Notes: generated by a model from the sequence alone, not told the origin. Counted from the stretch's first letter, positions 37,136-47,868 are shown. The stretch is 53,565 nucleotides of DNA from Fervidicella metallireducens AeB (GCF_000601455.1 NZ_AZQP01000016.1:1-53565), one strand, 5' to 3'. Translations and numbers: made by a program.

Positions 37136-37158
37136 AAAGTGCCGAAAGGCACTTTTTT
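37136..37158 (+). terminator. Rho-independent terminator of the rpsF-ssb-rpsR operon
   Basis: AAAGTGCC and GGCACTTT form an 8-bp stem with a GAAA tetraloop, followed by T6 in total (37153-37158). Confidence 0.9.
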
Positions 37159-37279
37159 GCTTATACAAGTCCTATTTTAACTTGATAATTGTCCTTCTAT
37201 GTTGTAGCATTACATTAAAAGGAATTATTTTGGAATTTTGATTAAGGATTATAATTATAAAAGACATGGGGGGAAATAG

Positions 37280-37605
37280 ATGTTTAACAATGAGGATTTT
37301 GATATAATGGGAAATATTAAACTTATAGAAAACTATAAAACTTTTATGCTTTCTGCAGTTGCTGACTTATTTATGACTATGTCAAAGGAAAGTAAATCAA
37401 ATATGGATGAAATAAGTGATGAGCTATCTGAAATTATTATATTATCATATTTATTGGCTAAAAAACTTGGTATAAATTTTCATCCTTAGATGAAAAAATC
37501 ATTAAAAAATTAAAAGTTGGAGCTGCTAAAGATGATAAAATAAACAGAGAATATCAGGATTATGCAAAATTAATTTCATACATCAGAGATAGAAAAGAAA
37601 TATAA
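37280..37605 (+). pseudogene. MazG-like family protein, frameshifted
   Basis: The first frame (69 residues) reads LIENYKTFMLSAVADLFMTM, MDEISDELSEIIILSYLLAK and then stops soon after GINF. The other frame continues without a stop as SSLDEKIIKKLKVGAAK and YQDYAKLISYIRDRKEI to TAA at 37603-37605. One more T in the TTTT at 37477-37480 joins them into about 108 residues, resembling MazG-like proteins (nucleotide pyrophosphohydrolase superfamily) that lie here in Clostridia. The family's activity is not established. A lesion or a sequence error. Confidence 0.75.
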
Positions 37606-37640
37606 GGGTATAATTTAAAGTGTACAAAGGGGGTTTTTGG

Positions 37641-38606
37641 ATGGACAGAAGAAGTTCAACTAGAGCTATGGTGGAGTCTGCACTGTTATCTGCAATAGCT
37701 GTAATATTAGTTATTATCAGCATTAATTTACCTATCTTTTATTTCGTAGGCTTATTTATGGGTATGTTACCCATTACGTTAATATATTTAAGAAGTGGTT
37801 TTAAATTTGCCCTAATGTCTTCCTTCGTTGTGGCAGCTGTATCAGCAATAACTATAGATCCATTAGGTGGTATATCATTAGCAGTGATATTCAGTATGAT
37901 AGGATTAGTAATGGGGTATTGTATAAAGAAACAAAAGGGCTCAACAACAACAATATTATATATGTCAGTTGTTATTTTTATTGCATTAATTATAGGGATA
38001 AAGCTTACATCTTTGTTAATTGGACAGGACTCAATTGAACAGATGATGAAGGTAATGGAATCAAACTTTAAATTTGCAAGGGAAACCTATGTTAAAATGG
38101 GAATACCTAAACAATCATTGGAAGTCATAGATAATTTCATAAAAAGTATTCCAATGATGAAGGTAATAATACCTACAGCTTTAATTTTTAGTGCTGTATT
38201 TCAAGCTTTTATCAGTTATATAATTTCAAGAAAAATATTACAGAGGTTTGGATATAATTTAGAAAAAGTAAAAACATTATCACAATGGTATGTATCAGCA
38301 CAGCTGGCAATGCCTATAATGATAATATATATAATTTCTATAATCTTGTATATGTATAGACCGGAAACAAAGGCTTATATAATAAATGCACAATATATGT
38401 TCATGACGATATTTTTCATAAACGGTATAGCGGCTTTAGATAGTTTCCTGAAAAAGAAAGAAGTTGCAAAGGGATTAAGAATACTTATAATATTTTTCTG
38501 TATTAATCCTGGACTAGAAAGAATTTTATTTTTTGTAGGTTTATTTGATTATCTATTTAATTTCAGGGGTCTAGATAAAACAAGGAGGCCACTTTTAAAA
38601 AAATAG
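37641..38606 (+). CDS. YybS family membrane protein (DUF2232)
   Basis: A 321-residue protein with about eight membrane segments. From ATG 37641 (AAAGGGGG upstream) it begins MDRRSSTRAMVESALLSAIA, the typical DUF2232/YybS start; an upstream in-frame GTG at 37620 has no ribosome site. It stands immediately before gdpP and rplI, as yybS does in B. subtilis. Function unknown; the fold resembles small transporter-like membrane proteins. Confidence 0.88.
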   Translation: MDRRSSTRAMVESALLSAIAVILVIISINLPIFYFVGLFMGMLPITLIYLRSGFKFALMSSFVVAAVSAITIDPLGGISLAVIFSMIGLVMGYCIKKQKGSTTTILYMSVVIFIALIIGIKLTSLLIGQDSIEQMMKVMESNFKFARETYVKMGIPKQSLEVIDNFIKSIPMMKVIIPTALIFSAVFQAFISYIISRKILQRFGYNLEKVKTLSQWYVSAQLAMPIMIIYIISIILYMYRPETKAYIINAQYMFMTIFFINGIAALDSFLKKKEVAKGLRILIIFFCINPGLERILFFVGLFDYLFNFRGLDKTRRPLLKK

Positions 38607-38642
38607 AAAAATACTATTAATACCTCAGATGGAGGGTTTAAA

Positions 38643-40634
38643 ATGGATAGTAGATTTAAAATTTTCTTTCCCAACACAAAGATTTATATGCTGATAATAG
38701 CATCACTTATAGGGGTTACATTTTATTATAACCTATATATTGGAATTTTCGGTCTTTTTATATTCATTTATCTTGTATGGTATAACATTAGAAACAATAG
38801 AATGAGAAAAGACGAATGGGATAGGTTAGTTGGTGATTTATCAGAAAATCTTGATGTTGCAGGAAGAAATACAATATCAAAGATACCCATGCCACTGGTT
38901 ATAATAAATAATTCAGGCAAAATAATATGGCTGAACAATTTATTTAACAGTATAGTTAATCAAAATATGTATGGTAAAGAAATAAATACGATAATTAAGG
39001 ATTTTTCCATACAGAAGATAATTGAAAAAAAGATAAACAGTTTTGAAAAAGTAGAGATAAACGGAGAAATATATAATGTTTTAGTAAGCCCCATTGAAAA
39101 CAATGTTAAAAAGCAAGATAAGAAATACATTATAATACTGTATTTCATAAACAAAACAGATTATCATACTCTTTATGAGATGTATAACGATAAAAAGCCA
39201 ATAACAGCTCTTATAGAAGTAGATAATTATGATGATGTAATCAAAAGTACTGAAGAAGCAAACAGACCATTACTGATAGCAGAGGTGGATAGAAGGATAA
39301 ACACCTTTGCAACTGAACTTGAGGGTGTTATAAGAAAATACGATGATAATAAATATATAGTTATATTTGAAAATAAAAATCTAAATCATTTGATTGAGAA
39401 GAAATTTGATATACTTGACAACTTAAGGGATATAGACGTAGGTAACAAGCTTCCTGTTACTTTAAGCATAGGAATAGGTAAAAATAGTGAGAACCTATAT
39501 AAACTACATCAATATGCAATTGCTGCTAAAGATTTAGCCCTAGGTAGAGGTGGTGATCAGGCGGTAATAAAGGATGGCGACAGACTCTCATTTTTTGGTG
39601 GTAAATCCAAGGAAGTGGAGAAGAGAACTAAGGTAAAGGCAAGGGTAATTGCCCATGCAATAGGTGATTTAATTGACCAAAGCAGTGAAGTTATAATTAT
39701 GGGACATGATGTACCAGATATAGACTGTTTAGGTGCAGCTTTAGGTATATATAGAGGCTGCAGGCTTAAACAGAAAAATGCCTATATACTTCTGAATAAA
39801 ACTAATAAATCAATTGAAAAAATAGTTGATAAGATAAACAAAAGTGAGGAACATCAAGGTATATTCATAAATAATGAAACTGCAATGCAGAAAATTCAAA
39901 GAAATCCTCTCTTAGTAATCCTTGATGTTCACAGGCGAAATTTTGTTGAATTTCCCGACTTAGTAGATAAAATAACAAATAAAGTAATAATAGATCATCA
40001 TAGAAAAAGTGCTGATTTTATAGATAATGCAACTATTTCTTATATAGAGACATATGCATCTTCAACCTGTGAACTGGTAACAGAAATACTTCAGTATTTA
40101 ATTGAAAAACCGAAACTTCACGAAATAGAAGCTCAGGCACTTATGGCTGGAATATATGTAGATACAAAGAACTTTACCTTTAAAACAGGTGTAAGAACTT
40201 TTGAAGCAGCAGGTTTTTTAAGAAGGCTTGGAGCGGATTTAATTGAGATTAAAAAATTATTTTCAGATGACCTTGAAACCTATATAGAAAGAACAACCCT
40301 TGTAAGCAAAGCAGAAATTTACAACAATAACATTGCTATTGCCCTTCATGAAGGAGAGATTAAAAATACTTTAATTGTTCCACAAGCTGCAGACGAGCTT
40401 CTGAAAATAAATGGAATTGAAGCATCATTTGTACTTGCCACAGTAGAAAATGATATAATGATAAGTGGGAGGTCCTTTGGTGATATAAATGTACAACTGA
40501 TTCTTGAGAGTATTGGCGGAGGAGGTCACATGACTATAGCAGGAGCTAGACTTTCCAATATTTCTATAAATGAAGCAAAGAGTATATTGATAGATTCTAT
40601 AAACAAATACTTGGAGGAGAGTGACAAGAAATGA
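38643..40634 (+). CDS. gdpP: Cyclic-di-AMP phosphodiesterase GdpP
   Basis: Membrane-bound enzyme that hydrolyses c-di-AMP to pApA, with roles in potassium and wall homeostasis. The 663 residues contain two N-terminal membrane helices (about 14-52), a PAS domain ([17 protein letters not shown]), a degenerate GGDEF domain, then DHH ([27 protein letters not shown]) and DHHA1 with [11 protein letters not shown]. The full set of metal-binding Asp/His residues is visible. rplI overlaps its stop by four bases. Confidence 0.96.
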   Translation: MDSRFKIFFPNTKIYMLIIASLIGVTFYYNLYIGIFGLFIFIYLVWYNIRNNRMRKDEWDRLVGDLSENLDVAGRNTISKIPMPLVIINNSGKIIWLNNLFNSIVNQNMYGKEINTIIKDFSIQKIIEKKINSFEKVEINGEIYNVLVSPIENNVKKQDKKYIIILYFINKTDYHTLYEMYNDKKPITALIEVDNYDDVIKSTEEANRPLLIAEVDRRINTFATELEGVIRKYDDNKYIVIFENKNLNHLIEKKFDILDNLRDIDVGNKLPVTLSIGIGKNSENLYKLHQYAIAAKDLALGRGGDQAVIKDGDRLSFFGGKSKEVEKRTKVKARVIAHAIGDLIDQSSEVIIMGHDVPDIDCLGAALGIYRGCRLKQKNAYILLNKTNKSIEKIVDKINKSEEHQGIFINNETAMQKIQRNPLLVILDVHRRNFVEFPDLVDKITNKVIIDHHRKSADFIDNATISYIETYASSTCELVTEILQYLIEKPKLHEIEAQALMAGIYVDTKNFTFKTGVRTFEAAGFLRRLGADLIEIKKLFSDDLETYIERTTLVSKAEIYNNNIAIALHEGEIKNTLIVPQAADELLKINGIEASFVLATVENDIMISGRSFGDINVQLILESIGGGGHMTIAGARLSNISINEAKSILIDSINKYLEESDKK

Positions 40635-41077
40635 AAGTAATTTTAAAGGCAGATATTAAAGGTGTTGGAAAAAAAGGTGAAATAATAAATGCTTCAGATG
40701 GGTATGCAAGAAACTTTTTATTTCCAAGAGGTCTTGCTATTGAGGCAAATGAAGGAAATATGAAGATATATGAAGCACAAAAAGCAAGTCAGGCAAAGAA
40801 AAAAGAAGAGGAACTTAAAAATGCAAAGGAACTTGCCAATAAAATATCTGAAGTTAGTGTCAGCTTAAAAGTTAAATCAGGGGAAAATGGTAAATTATTT
40901 GGTTCAATTACTTCAAAGGATATAGCAGAAGAACTAAAGAAGCAGCATGGAATTGATATAGATAAGAAAAAGATTGCATTAAACGAAGCAATAAAAGTAG
41001 CAGGTACATTCATGGTTGATGTTAAGGTCTATCCAGAAGTTTCAGCTAAACTTAAAGTAATGATTCAACCCCTTTAA
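40631..41077 (+). CDS. rplI: 50S ribosomal protein L9
   Basis: A 148-residue protein with the L9 start [34 protein letters not shown] and a long charged helix, then the C-terminal domain with [16 protein letters not shown]. The ATG overlaps the gdpP stop (ATGA). Followed by lonC 16 bases later. Confidence 0.97.
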   Translation: MKVILKADIKGVGKKGEIINASDGYARNFLFPRGLAIEANEGNMKIYEAQKASQAKKKEEELKNAKELANKISEVSVSLKVKSGENGKLFGSITSKDIAEELKKQHGIDIDKKKIALNEAIKVAGTFMVDVKVYPEVSAKLKVMIQPL

Positions 41078-41092
41078 GAGAGGAGTATATTA

Positions 41093-42970
41093 GTGAAAAA
41101 AGTAGTAAACAATGCGGCAGTATATGAAGAGGAAAATATCGATAAATGTTACAAAGAGATTTCAATTCAAATAGATGCAATAATTGAGTTAGTTAAGAAA
41201 ATATGGGGAGAAGAATTTATAGAAAAAACTGTAGAAGAGAAGGATTTATCAAAAGAAATAGAAAGTGACTCTATTGAGGATAAAATTTATGCTTTACAAA
41301 AAATGATACTTGATGAGGATAATTATATTGATGATCCAATAGATGCTCTAAACAGAATAGAAAAGGAAATAGCTTTATTAGTTGCCAGAACCCATATAGA
41401 AAACAAGATAGAAGAAGATGTTGAAAGATATCTTGAGGAAAAACAAGAAAAATTTATAGACGAGATTAGATTAAATATTATAAAAAAACAAAGAGGCGGC
41501 GAAAACTCAAAAACCATTAAAAAATTAGAGGAACTTCAAAAATTAGAAAAAGTAAAGCTTTCAAAATCTATAATGGAAATTATGAGGCCTGCAAGGTTAA
41601 ATGAAATTATTGGACAAGATATTGCAGTGAAATGCATTTTATCGAAACTTGCTTCCCCCTACCCACAACACATTCTGCTTTATGGACCTCCAGGGGTAGG
41701 AAAAACAACGGCAGCAAGATTAGCACTTGATATAACTAAAAAAATAAAATATACGCCCTTTAGAAAAAACTCACCTTTTATAGAGGTTGATGGAACAACA
41801 TTAAGATGGGATCCAAGGGAGATTATGAATCCTTTGTTAGGATCAGTACACGATCCTATATATATGGGAGCTAAGAGAGATCTGGCTGAGGGTGGAATAC
41901 CAGAACCCAAAACAGGTTTAGTTACTGATGCCCATGGAGGTGTCTTGTTTATTGACGAAATAGGTGAATTGGATATTATGCTTCAGAACAAACTTTTAAA
42001 AGTTTTAGAGGACAAGAGAGTTAATTTTTCTTCATCATACTATGACCCAGATGATGAAAATGTCCCTGCTTATATAAAAAAACTGTTTAATGAAGGTGCA
42101 CCTGCAGATTTTATTTTAATAGGTGCAACAACACGTTCACCAGAGGAAATAAATCCAGCTTTGCGTTCAAGATGCATGGAAGTATATTTTCAGCCATTGA
42201 GTAAAAAGGATATAATACAGATAGTTAAAAATGCTGCAGAGAAGTTAAAAATAACAATGGATGAGAATGTTCCTGAAATTATAAGTCAATATACTATGGA
42301 AGGAAGAAAGGCTGTTAATATACTTGCAGATATTTACGGCTATGTAGTATACAATAGGGGAAATGATAATATTAACATAACAGAAAAGGATGCATTTAAT
42401 GCACTTGCCTTATCAAGACTTATACCACATTGTATAAAAAAAGCTTTTAATAAAAAAGAAACAGGAAGTATCTTTGGACTAGGAGTCAACGGGTTTATTG
42501 GTTCAACCCTTGAAATAGAAGCTGTAGCTTTTAGAAATAAAAATAACGACGGTAAGATAAGATTTAACGATACAGCAGGTTCTATGGCAAAGGACTCTGT
42601 ATTTAATGCTTCATCAGTAATTAGAAAAATTATTGATGAAGATATATCAGCATACGATATTCATGTTAATATAGTCGGTGGAGGAAATGTTGATGGACCA
42701 TCAGCAGGAGCAGCAATAACCGTGGCAATGCTGAGTGCAGTAACTGGAAAACCAGTAAGACAGGATGTAGCTGTAACAGGAGAAATATCCTTAACAGGAA
42801 ATATAAAGCCCGTTGGTGGAATTATTGAAAAGATACATGGAGCTATACAGGCAGGAATTAAAACTGTTTTAATTCCTGAAAAAAATAAAAAAGACATTCC
42901 ATCCTGTGTAGAAGGAATAGAAATAATACCGGTTTCACACATAAATGAAGTTCTTGAATTGGTATTTTAG
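41093..42970 (+). CDS. lonC: Lon-family ATP-dependent protease LonC (sporulation-associated type)
   Basis: A 625-residue Lon-type protease lacking the classical LonA substrate domain. A variable N-terminal part (1-165) is followed by AAA+ with GPPGVGKT (198-205) and FIDEIGELD, then the Lon protease domain with catalytic Ser537 (GPSAGAA) and Lys580 (EKIHGA). It resembles the LonC group proposed from spore formers, where a LonB/LonC paralogue serves the forespore. The GTG start follows GAGAGGAG. Placed between rplI and dnaB. Confidence 0.85.
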   Translation: MKKVVNNAAVYEEENIDKCYKEISIQIDAIIELVKKIWGEEFIEKTVEEKDLSKEIESDSIEDKIYALQKMILDEDNYIDDPIDALNRIEKEIALLVARTHIENKIEEDVERYLEEKQEKFIDEIRLNIIKKQRGGENSKTIKKLEELQKLEKVKLSKSIMEIMRPARLNEIIGQDIAVKCILSKLASPYPQHILLYGPPGVGKTTAARLALDITKKIKYTPFRKNSPFIEVDGTTLRWDPREIMNPLLGSVHDPIYMGAKRDLAEGGIPEPKTGLVTDAHGGVLFIDEIGELDIMLQNKLLKVLEDKRVNFSSSYYDPDDENVPAYIKKLFNEGAPADFILIGATTRSPEEINPALRSRCMEVYFQPLSKKDIIQIVKNAAEKLKITMDENVPEIISQYTMEGRKAVNILADIYGYVVYNRGNDNINITEKDAFNALALSRLIPHCIKKAFNKKETGSIFGLGVNGFIGSTLEIEAVAFRNKNNDGKIRFNDTAGSMAKDSVFNASSVIRKIIDEDISAYDIHVNIVGGGNVDGPSAGAAITVAMLSAVTGKPVRQDVAVTGEISLTGNIKPVGGIIEKIHGAIQAGIKTVLIPEKNKKDIPSCVEGIEIIPVSHINEVLELVF

Positions 42971-42981
42971 GAGGTGATGTA

Positions 42982-44315
42982 ATGGAAGGTGCTATAAGAG
43001 TTCCCCCTCACAATATTGAAGCAGAACAATCGGTTTTAGGAGCAATGATGCTTGATAGAAATGCAATTGCCGAGGTAATGGAAGTTTTAGTGGGGGTAGA
43101 ATTTTATAAAGAGTCTCATAAAATTCTTTTTGATGCAATAAAAGAGCTTTATGATAATGATGAACCCGTTGATATGATAACTTTAGTGGAACTTCTTAAA
43201 AATAAAAATCATCTTGAAGCTGTTGGAGGGGTTTCTTATATATCCTCATTAGTTGCCTCAGTTGCTACAACTTCAAATGTTAAGGCCCATGCAAAAATTG
43301 TAGATGAAAAGTTTACATTAAGAAGGTTGATAATTTCTTCCAGTGAAATAATTGACAAATGCTATACAGAACAGGAAGAAGTTGAAGCTGTAATTGGTGA
43401 TGCTGAAAAAAAGATATTTGACATATCTCAGAAGAAAAACAAGCAGGATTTTGAGCATATAAGTGTAACCATAACAAAGAGTTTTGAGGATTTTGAAAAT
43501 CTTTACAAGAATAAGGGACAGGTTACGGGAATTCCTTCAGGATTTACTGATCTCGATAGAAAAACCTCTGGTTTTCAAAAGGGAGATATGGTTCTTGTTG
43601 CAGCAAGACCATCAATGGGAAAGACTGCATTTACATTGAACCTTGCCCTCCATGCGGCATTAAGAGCAGGAAAAAGTGTTGCTATATTCAGTTTAGAAAT
43701 GTCAAAGGAACAGTTAGCATACAGAATGATATGTTCCGAAGCAAATGTAGATATGCAGAAGCTTAGAACAGGAGATCTTGATGATGAAGATTGGGTAAGA
43801 CTTGCCAGGGCAGCAGGTCCTATGGCAAATTCAAAAATATTTATTGATGATACACCTGGTGTCTCAGTTTCAGAGCTTCGTTCAAAGTGTAGAAGGCTAA
43901 AAATAGAAAAAGGCCTTGATTTAATAATGATAGACTACCTGCAGCTTATGTCTGGAAGTGGAAGGTCAGACAGTAGGCAGCAGGAAGTTGCAGAGATTTC
44001 AAGGTCCTTAAAGCTATTGCCAAGGAAATGGAAGCTCCTGTTATAGCATTGTCTCAGTTGTCACGTGCTCCTGAACAGAGGGCAGACCACAGACCAATTC
44101 TATCTGACCTTAGAGAATCAGGGTCAATTGAGCAGGACGCTGACCTTGTAATGTTTTTATATAGAGATGAATATTACAACAAGGAAACTGAAAAGAAAAA
44201 TATTGCAGAAGTAATAATAGCTAAGCAGAGAAATGGCCCTACTGGTACAGTTGAGCTGGCTTGGCTTGGACAATTCACTAAGTTTGGTAATTTAGACAGA
44301 TATCACAATGTTTAA
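42982..44315 (+). pseudogene. dnaB: Replicative DNA helicase DnaB, frameshifted
   Basis: Hexameric fork helicase. The first frame has the N-terminal primase-binding domain (PPHNIEAEQSVLGAMM), Walker A ARPSMGKTAFTLN, SLEMSKEQL and LIMIDYLQLM, then leaves frame after SRSLK at 44010-44013. The second frame continues with [23 protein letters not shown] and [16 protein letters not shown] to [10 protein letters not shown]. Adding one base (A in TTAAAG or a G) restores SLKAIAKEM. Joined, it is about 444 residues, the normal size. As DnaB is normally essential, a sequence error is more likely than a real mutation. ATG follows AGGAGGTG. Confidence 0.92.
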
Positions 44316-44363
44316 TGTATTGTAGCCCTAGCATATAATAGCTAGGGCTACAATACATTTTTA
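44314..44363 (+). terminator. Very strong terminator after dnaB
   Basis: Perfect 19-bp arms (44314-44332 and 44341-44359) around an eight-base loop, followed by Ts. The left arm begins in the last bases of the dnaB stop codon. Confidence 0.9.
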
Positions 44364-44441
44364 CATTTTCTAGAAATAAATCATTAGTACCTATGTTCTA
44401 TCATAAGTTTGTAAATATTTGCTGAATTTTCCGTAGAATTG

Positions 44442-44470
44442 TTGATTAGATAAGGTTAGTTTGATAAAAT
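44442..44470 (+). promoter_or_regulatory. Promoter of the Ehr-type complex operon
   Basis: TTGATT (44442-44447), a 17-base spacer and TAAAAT (44465-44470), 60 bases before the first gene of the six-gene membrane complex. Confidence 0.65.
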
Positions 44471-44529
44471 TAATGTGTAATTTTAATATTCGAATACTAA
44501 TAATTTAAGAATGGAGTTGAATTGGTTTT

Positions 44530-46305
44530 ATGTTTTTGGATTTTTCCTTTGGTATTATGAAGGACTTCTTGTCTTTGTTTTTCATTTTTATAATTATATT
44601 TATTTCTATTCCAGTGCTTATTTATTCTGGGGGATATATAGGAGAATATAGAAAAAATTATTCAGTAAAATACCATTGGTCTATGCTTATCTTATTTTTA
44701 CTTTCAATGATAGGGGTAGTATTATCATCAAACAGCATATTATTTATGGTATTTTGGGAAATCATGTCTATAACATCCTTTTTTCTTGTTATATATGAAT
44801 ATAAAAATAAGGAAAATTTAAAATCAGGAATCCTTTATTTTGTGATGACACATATTAGCGGTTTATTTTTAATGTTTATGTTTGGATTTATATATAAATA
44901 TACAGGTCAGACAAATTTTATAAAAATAACCCAAATGTATAGTAATCTAGAGACACACAAGGGAATAATATTTATATTTGCTTTATTAGGGTTTGGTGCC
45001 AAAGCTGGTCTTGTTCCACTTCATCCATGGCTACCAAAGGCACATCCATCAGCTCCATCAAACATTTCAGCTTTGATGTCAGGGGTAATGCTTAAAGTAG
45101 CGGTTTACGGATTTATAAGGGTAGTTTTTGTTTTGTTAGGGGGAGTTTCTTATAAATATGGTTTTATACTTTTATTTACAGGAACATTAACAGCTCTGTA
45201 TACCATAATTAATGCTCTTCTTCAAAATGATATAAAGAAATTATTAGCATATTCAAGTGCTGAAAATATAGGATTAATTTTTTCTATACTAGGATTATCT
45301 ATTATACTAAACAGTCTTAAACTGTATGAATCATCAATAATGGCTTTAACAGCAGGACTTTTTCACTGCTTAAACCATGGAGTCTTCAAAAGTTTATTGT
45401 TTACAGGGGCAGGAAGTGTCCTTTATGCTACTGGAACTAAAAACATGAATGAATTAGGTGGTCTTCATAGAAAGATAAAATTTACATCTATATGTGTTTT
45501 AATTGGAACCGCAGCAATAGCAGCAATACCACCATTAAATGGTTTTGCTAGTGAAAGTCTTATATTTATGTCCTTTATAAAATCTGTTATAGCTATTAAA
45601 AGTAAGGCTTTTGTTTTAATGATTGTAATTTGTGGTACTGCCCTTGCTTTAGTTGCAGGAGGAGCTATATATTCTGCTGTAAAAGCATATGGGATAACAT
45701 ATCTTGGTGAGGCGAGAAGCAAAAAAGCTGAAAACATTCACAGAATACCAATATCTATGAATGTTGGTATGGCGATTTTATCTCTTTATTCTATTATTTT
45801 AGGAGTTTTTTCACCATTTATTATAAATTTTATTTCTAAATATACAGCCCAATATATATTTATAAAAGAATATAGATTAAATTTCATAGGATATGAGACT
45901 ATTTTTATCTCTATTATGTTTATTGTAATTATTACCTTAATAACCATTGTATCCAGAATTTTAGATAGAAAAAATAAAACCGAAACTTATGAAACCTGGG
46001 CTTGTGGTTTTAATAATTTTAAGCCTAATATGCAGTATTCAGGAGATGGTTATAGTCAGCCAGCAGCAAGATATTTTGGATTTGTTGGTGGATATAAAAA
46101 AGAAGTAATTATTAAAGATACAATTACACTTAAGCAAAGAGTTCATGATGTCATAGAAAGACAATTATATAATCCTGTGGTTGATTTTATTACATTTATT
46201 TCGGGCAGGATTGTTAAAATACATTACGGAAAAATACAGATATATATATCTTATATATTTATTACACTGATTATATCAGTAATACTTGTTCTAAAGCTTG
46301 TTTAG
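44530..46305 (+). CDS. Proton-pumping antiporter-like subunit (HyfB/NuoL-related)
   Basis: A 591-residue membrane protein with about 14-16 hydrophobic segments, first gene of the six-gene complex. It contains the proton-antiporter core with GFGAKAGLVPLHPWLPKAHPSAP and AYSSAENIG, including the conserved Lys and Glu/His region of complex I type pumps. The C-terminal soluble stretch ETWACGFNNFKPNMQYSGDG is typical of hydrogenase-4 component B. The ATG is preceded by GGAG at a rather long distance. Its role is ion translocation in the membrane arm (by family). Confidence 0.88.
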   Translation: MFLDFSFGIMKDFLSLFFIFIIIFISIPVLIYSGGYIGEYRKNYSVKYHWSMLILFLLSMIGVVLSSNSILFMVFWEIMSITSFFLVIYEYKNKENLKSGILYFVMTHISGLFLMFMFGFIYKYTGQTNFIKITQMYSNLETHKGIIFIFALLGFGAKAGLVPLHPWLPKAHPSAPSNISALMSGVMLKVAVYGFIRVVFVLLGGVSYKYGFILLFTGTLTALYTIINALLQNDIKKLLAYSSAENIGLIFSILGLSIILNSLKLYESSIMALTAGLFHCLNHGVFKSLLFTGAGSVLYATGTKNMNELGGLHRKIKFTSICVLIGTAAIAAIPPLNGFASESLIFMSFIKSVIAIKSKAFVLMIVICGTALALVAGGAIYSAVKAYGITYLGEARSKKAENIHRIPISMNVGMAILSLYSIILGVFSPFIINFISKYTAQYIFIKEYRLNFIGYETIFISIMFIVIITLITIVSRILDRKNKTETYETWACGFNNFKPNMQYSGDGYSQPAARYFGFVGGYKKEVIIKDTITLKQRVHDVIERQLYNPVVDFITFISGRIVKIHYGKIQIYISYIFITLIISVILVLKLV

Positions 46306-46316
46306 GGGGTGAGTGA

Positions 46317-47237
46317 ATGATTATAAATATTATTCAAAGCATGATATTAATAATTGCAGCACCTTTATTTTCAGGAATACTTAAAAGAATAAAGGCAATA
46401 TTAAGAGGATATGAAGGTGCACCTGTGCTTCAACCATACTTTGACATTAAAAAGCTTTTATCCAAAGAAAGGGTTATATCAAAAAGCAGTTCATTCATTA
46501 CAACAGTTGGACCAATAATAATCCTTTCAGCAGCTATCCTTTCAGCCTTTTTAACTCCTGTTTTCTTTACAGCAGGAAATGAATTAATTGGAAATATGTT
46601 TATATTAATCTTTATACTATCCATAATCAAATTCTTCAATACCTTAATAGGTCTTGATTGTGCATGCACCTTTGGTGGAATGGGAAGTAGCAGGGAAATG
46701 TTTATATATATGTTTGCAGAGCCAGTTGTTTTTTTAATTCTTGCTTTTGTATATTTTGAAACAAAGAGCTTTAATATATATAAGATTGCAAAATTAAATG
46801 CTGTTAGAACTGATATATCATCAGCTCATATAGTTGCAGCTATAGCTTTTCTAATATGGTTGATTGCAGAGAATGCCAGAATGCCAGTTGATAATCCTGA
46901 AACTCATTTAGAACTTACAATGGTTCATGAAGCAATGATTCTTGATATTTCGGGAAGAGACTTAGCTTATATAGAACTTGCATCAGCAATAAAATTGGCT
47001 ATTTTTCTAACAATATTTATTAACATATTTTTACCCTTTGGAATGGCAGTAAGTTTGTCAGCAGCAGCATTAATAAAGGCAGTTATTTTATATTTAATAA
47101 AGATGCTTGTATTTTTGCTTATAATTGCTATAGTAGAGATTTCCATTGCAAAGTTTAGATTATTCAGGGTTCCAGAACTTATTGCAGCTTCGTTCTCCTT
47201 TGCTATTGCAGCAATATCAATGATGTACTTCAGTTAG
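46317..47237 (+). CDS. Membrane subunit HyfC/NuoH-like
   Basis: A 306-residue protein with about eight membrane segments. GYEGAPVLQPYFDIKKLLSKE near the N terminus and LIAENARMPVDNPETHLELTM are the family signatures of NuoH/HyfC/EchB, the subunit that joins the membrane arm to the redox arm. ATG after GGGGGTGAG. Second gene, 11 bases after the antiporter-like subunit. Confidence 0.88.
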   Translation: MIINIIQSMILIIAAPLFSGILKRIKAILRGYEGAPVLQPYFDIKKLLSKERVISKSSSFITTVGPIIILSAAILSAFLTPVFFTAGNELIGNMFILIFILSIIKFFNTLIGLDCACTFGGMGSSREMFIYMFAEPVVFLILAFVYFETKSFNIYKIAKLNAVRTDISSAHIVAAIAFLIWLIAENARMPVDNPETHLELTMVHEAMILDISGRDLAYIELASAIKLAIFLTIFINIFLPFGMAVSLSAAALIKAVILYLIKMLVFLLIIAIVEISIAKFRLFRVPELIAASFSFAIAAISMMYFS

Positions 47238-47248
47238 GTGGTGAGTTT

Positions 47249-47860
47249 ATGCTTGAAATATTGTCAGCAGTAATTTTAATATCTGCAATAATAATGTCCA
47301 GTTTAAGAAGGGTAAACTTATTAATCAGGGGATTTTCAGTCCAATCTTTAGCAATTTCTCTTGTATGTTTTACATTAGGATTTAAAACAGGGGAGGTACA
47401 TTATTATATAATTGGTGCATTAACTCTTTTGGTAAAAACCCTTATAATTCCTATTGTAGCAAGCAAATCTGTCAGGGAATTAAAGATAAATAGAGAAATG
47501 AAACTTATAATAGATGGATATTGGTCAAGTATTTTAACAGCTCTTTCAATTGCTACTACCTATGTATTTCTCGATAATTTTAACAATGACTTTGTAAAAG
47601 CAGGATTCGTTTTAATGGTTCTTGGAGGAATTATACTTATAGGAAGAAAAAAAGCAATAAGCCAGATGATTGGATTTTTGGTTATGGAAAACGGGCTAGT
47701 GTTATTTGAAATATCAATGATTAAAATGACATTGATTATTGAAATACTTATTATTTTAGAAGTGTTAATGCTTTCAGTAATAATGGGAGTTATGGTTTTC
47801 TATATCAATAAGGCCTTTGACACAGTTAATACTGATTATCTTTCAAATATAAAAGAATAG
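47249..47860 (+). CDS. Membrane subunit HyfE/NuoK-like
   Basis: A 203-residue protein with about six membrane segments, resembling hydrogenase-4 component E, an NuoK-like subunit with an added N-terminal part. ATG 47249 after AGGTGGTGAG. Acidic residues within membrane helices (for example in LGFKTGEVHY and MENGLVLFE) are candidates for proton transfer. Third gene of the cluster. Confidence 0.8.
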   Translation: MLEILSAVILISAIIMSSLRRVNLLIRGFSVQSLAISLVCFTLGFKTGEVHYYIIGALTLLVKTLIIPIVASKSVRELKINREMKLIIDGYWSSILTALSIATTYVFLDNFNNDFVKAGFVLMVLGGIILIGRKKAISQMIGFLVMENGLVLFEISMIKMTLIIEILIILEVLMLSVIMGVMVFYINKAFDTVNTDYLSNIKE

Positions 47861-47868
47861 CAGGTGAT

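Noticed and set aside
44055-44070. CACGTG in dnaB as a second parS
   Set aside because: Only the central six bases match; the flanking TGTTN and AAACA parts are absent.
42982-44315. Programmed frameshift in dnaB
   Set aside because: No slippery heptamer with a downstream stem or upstream Shine-Dalgarno stimulator is evident, and other genes show the same kind of one-base loss.
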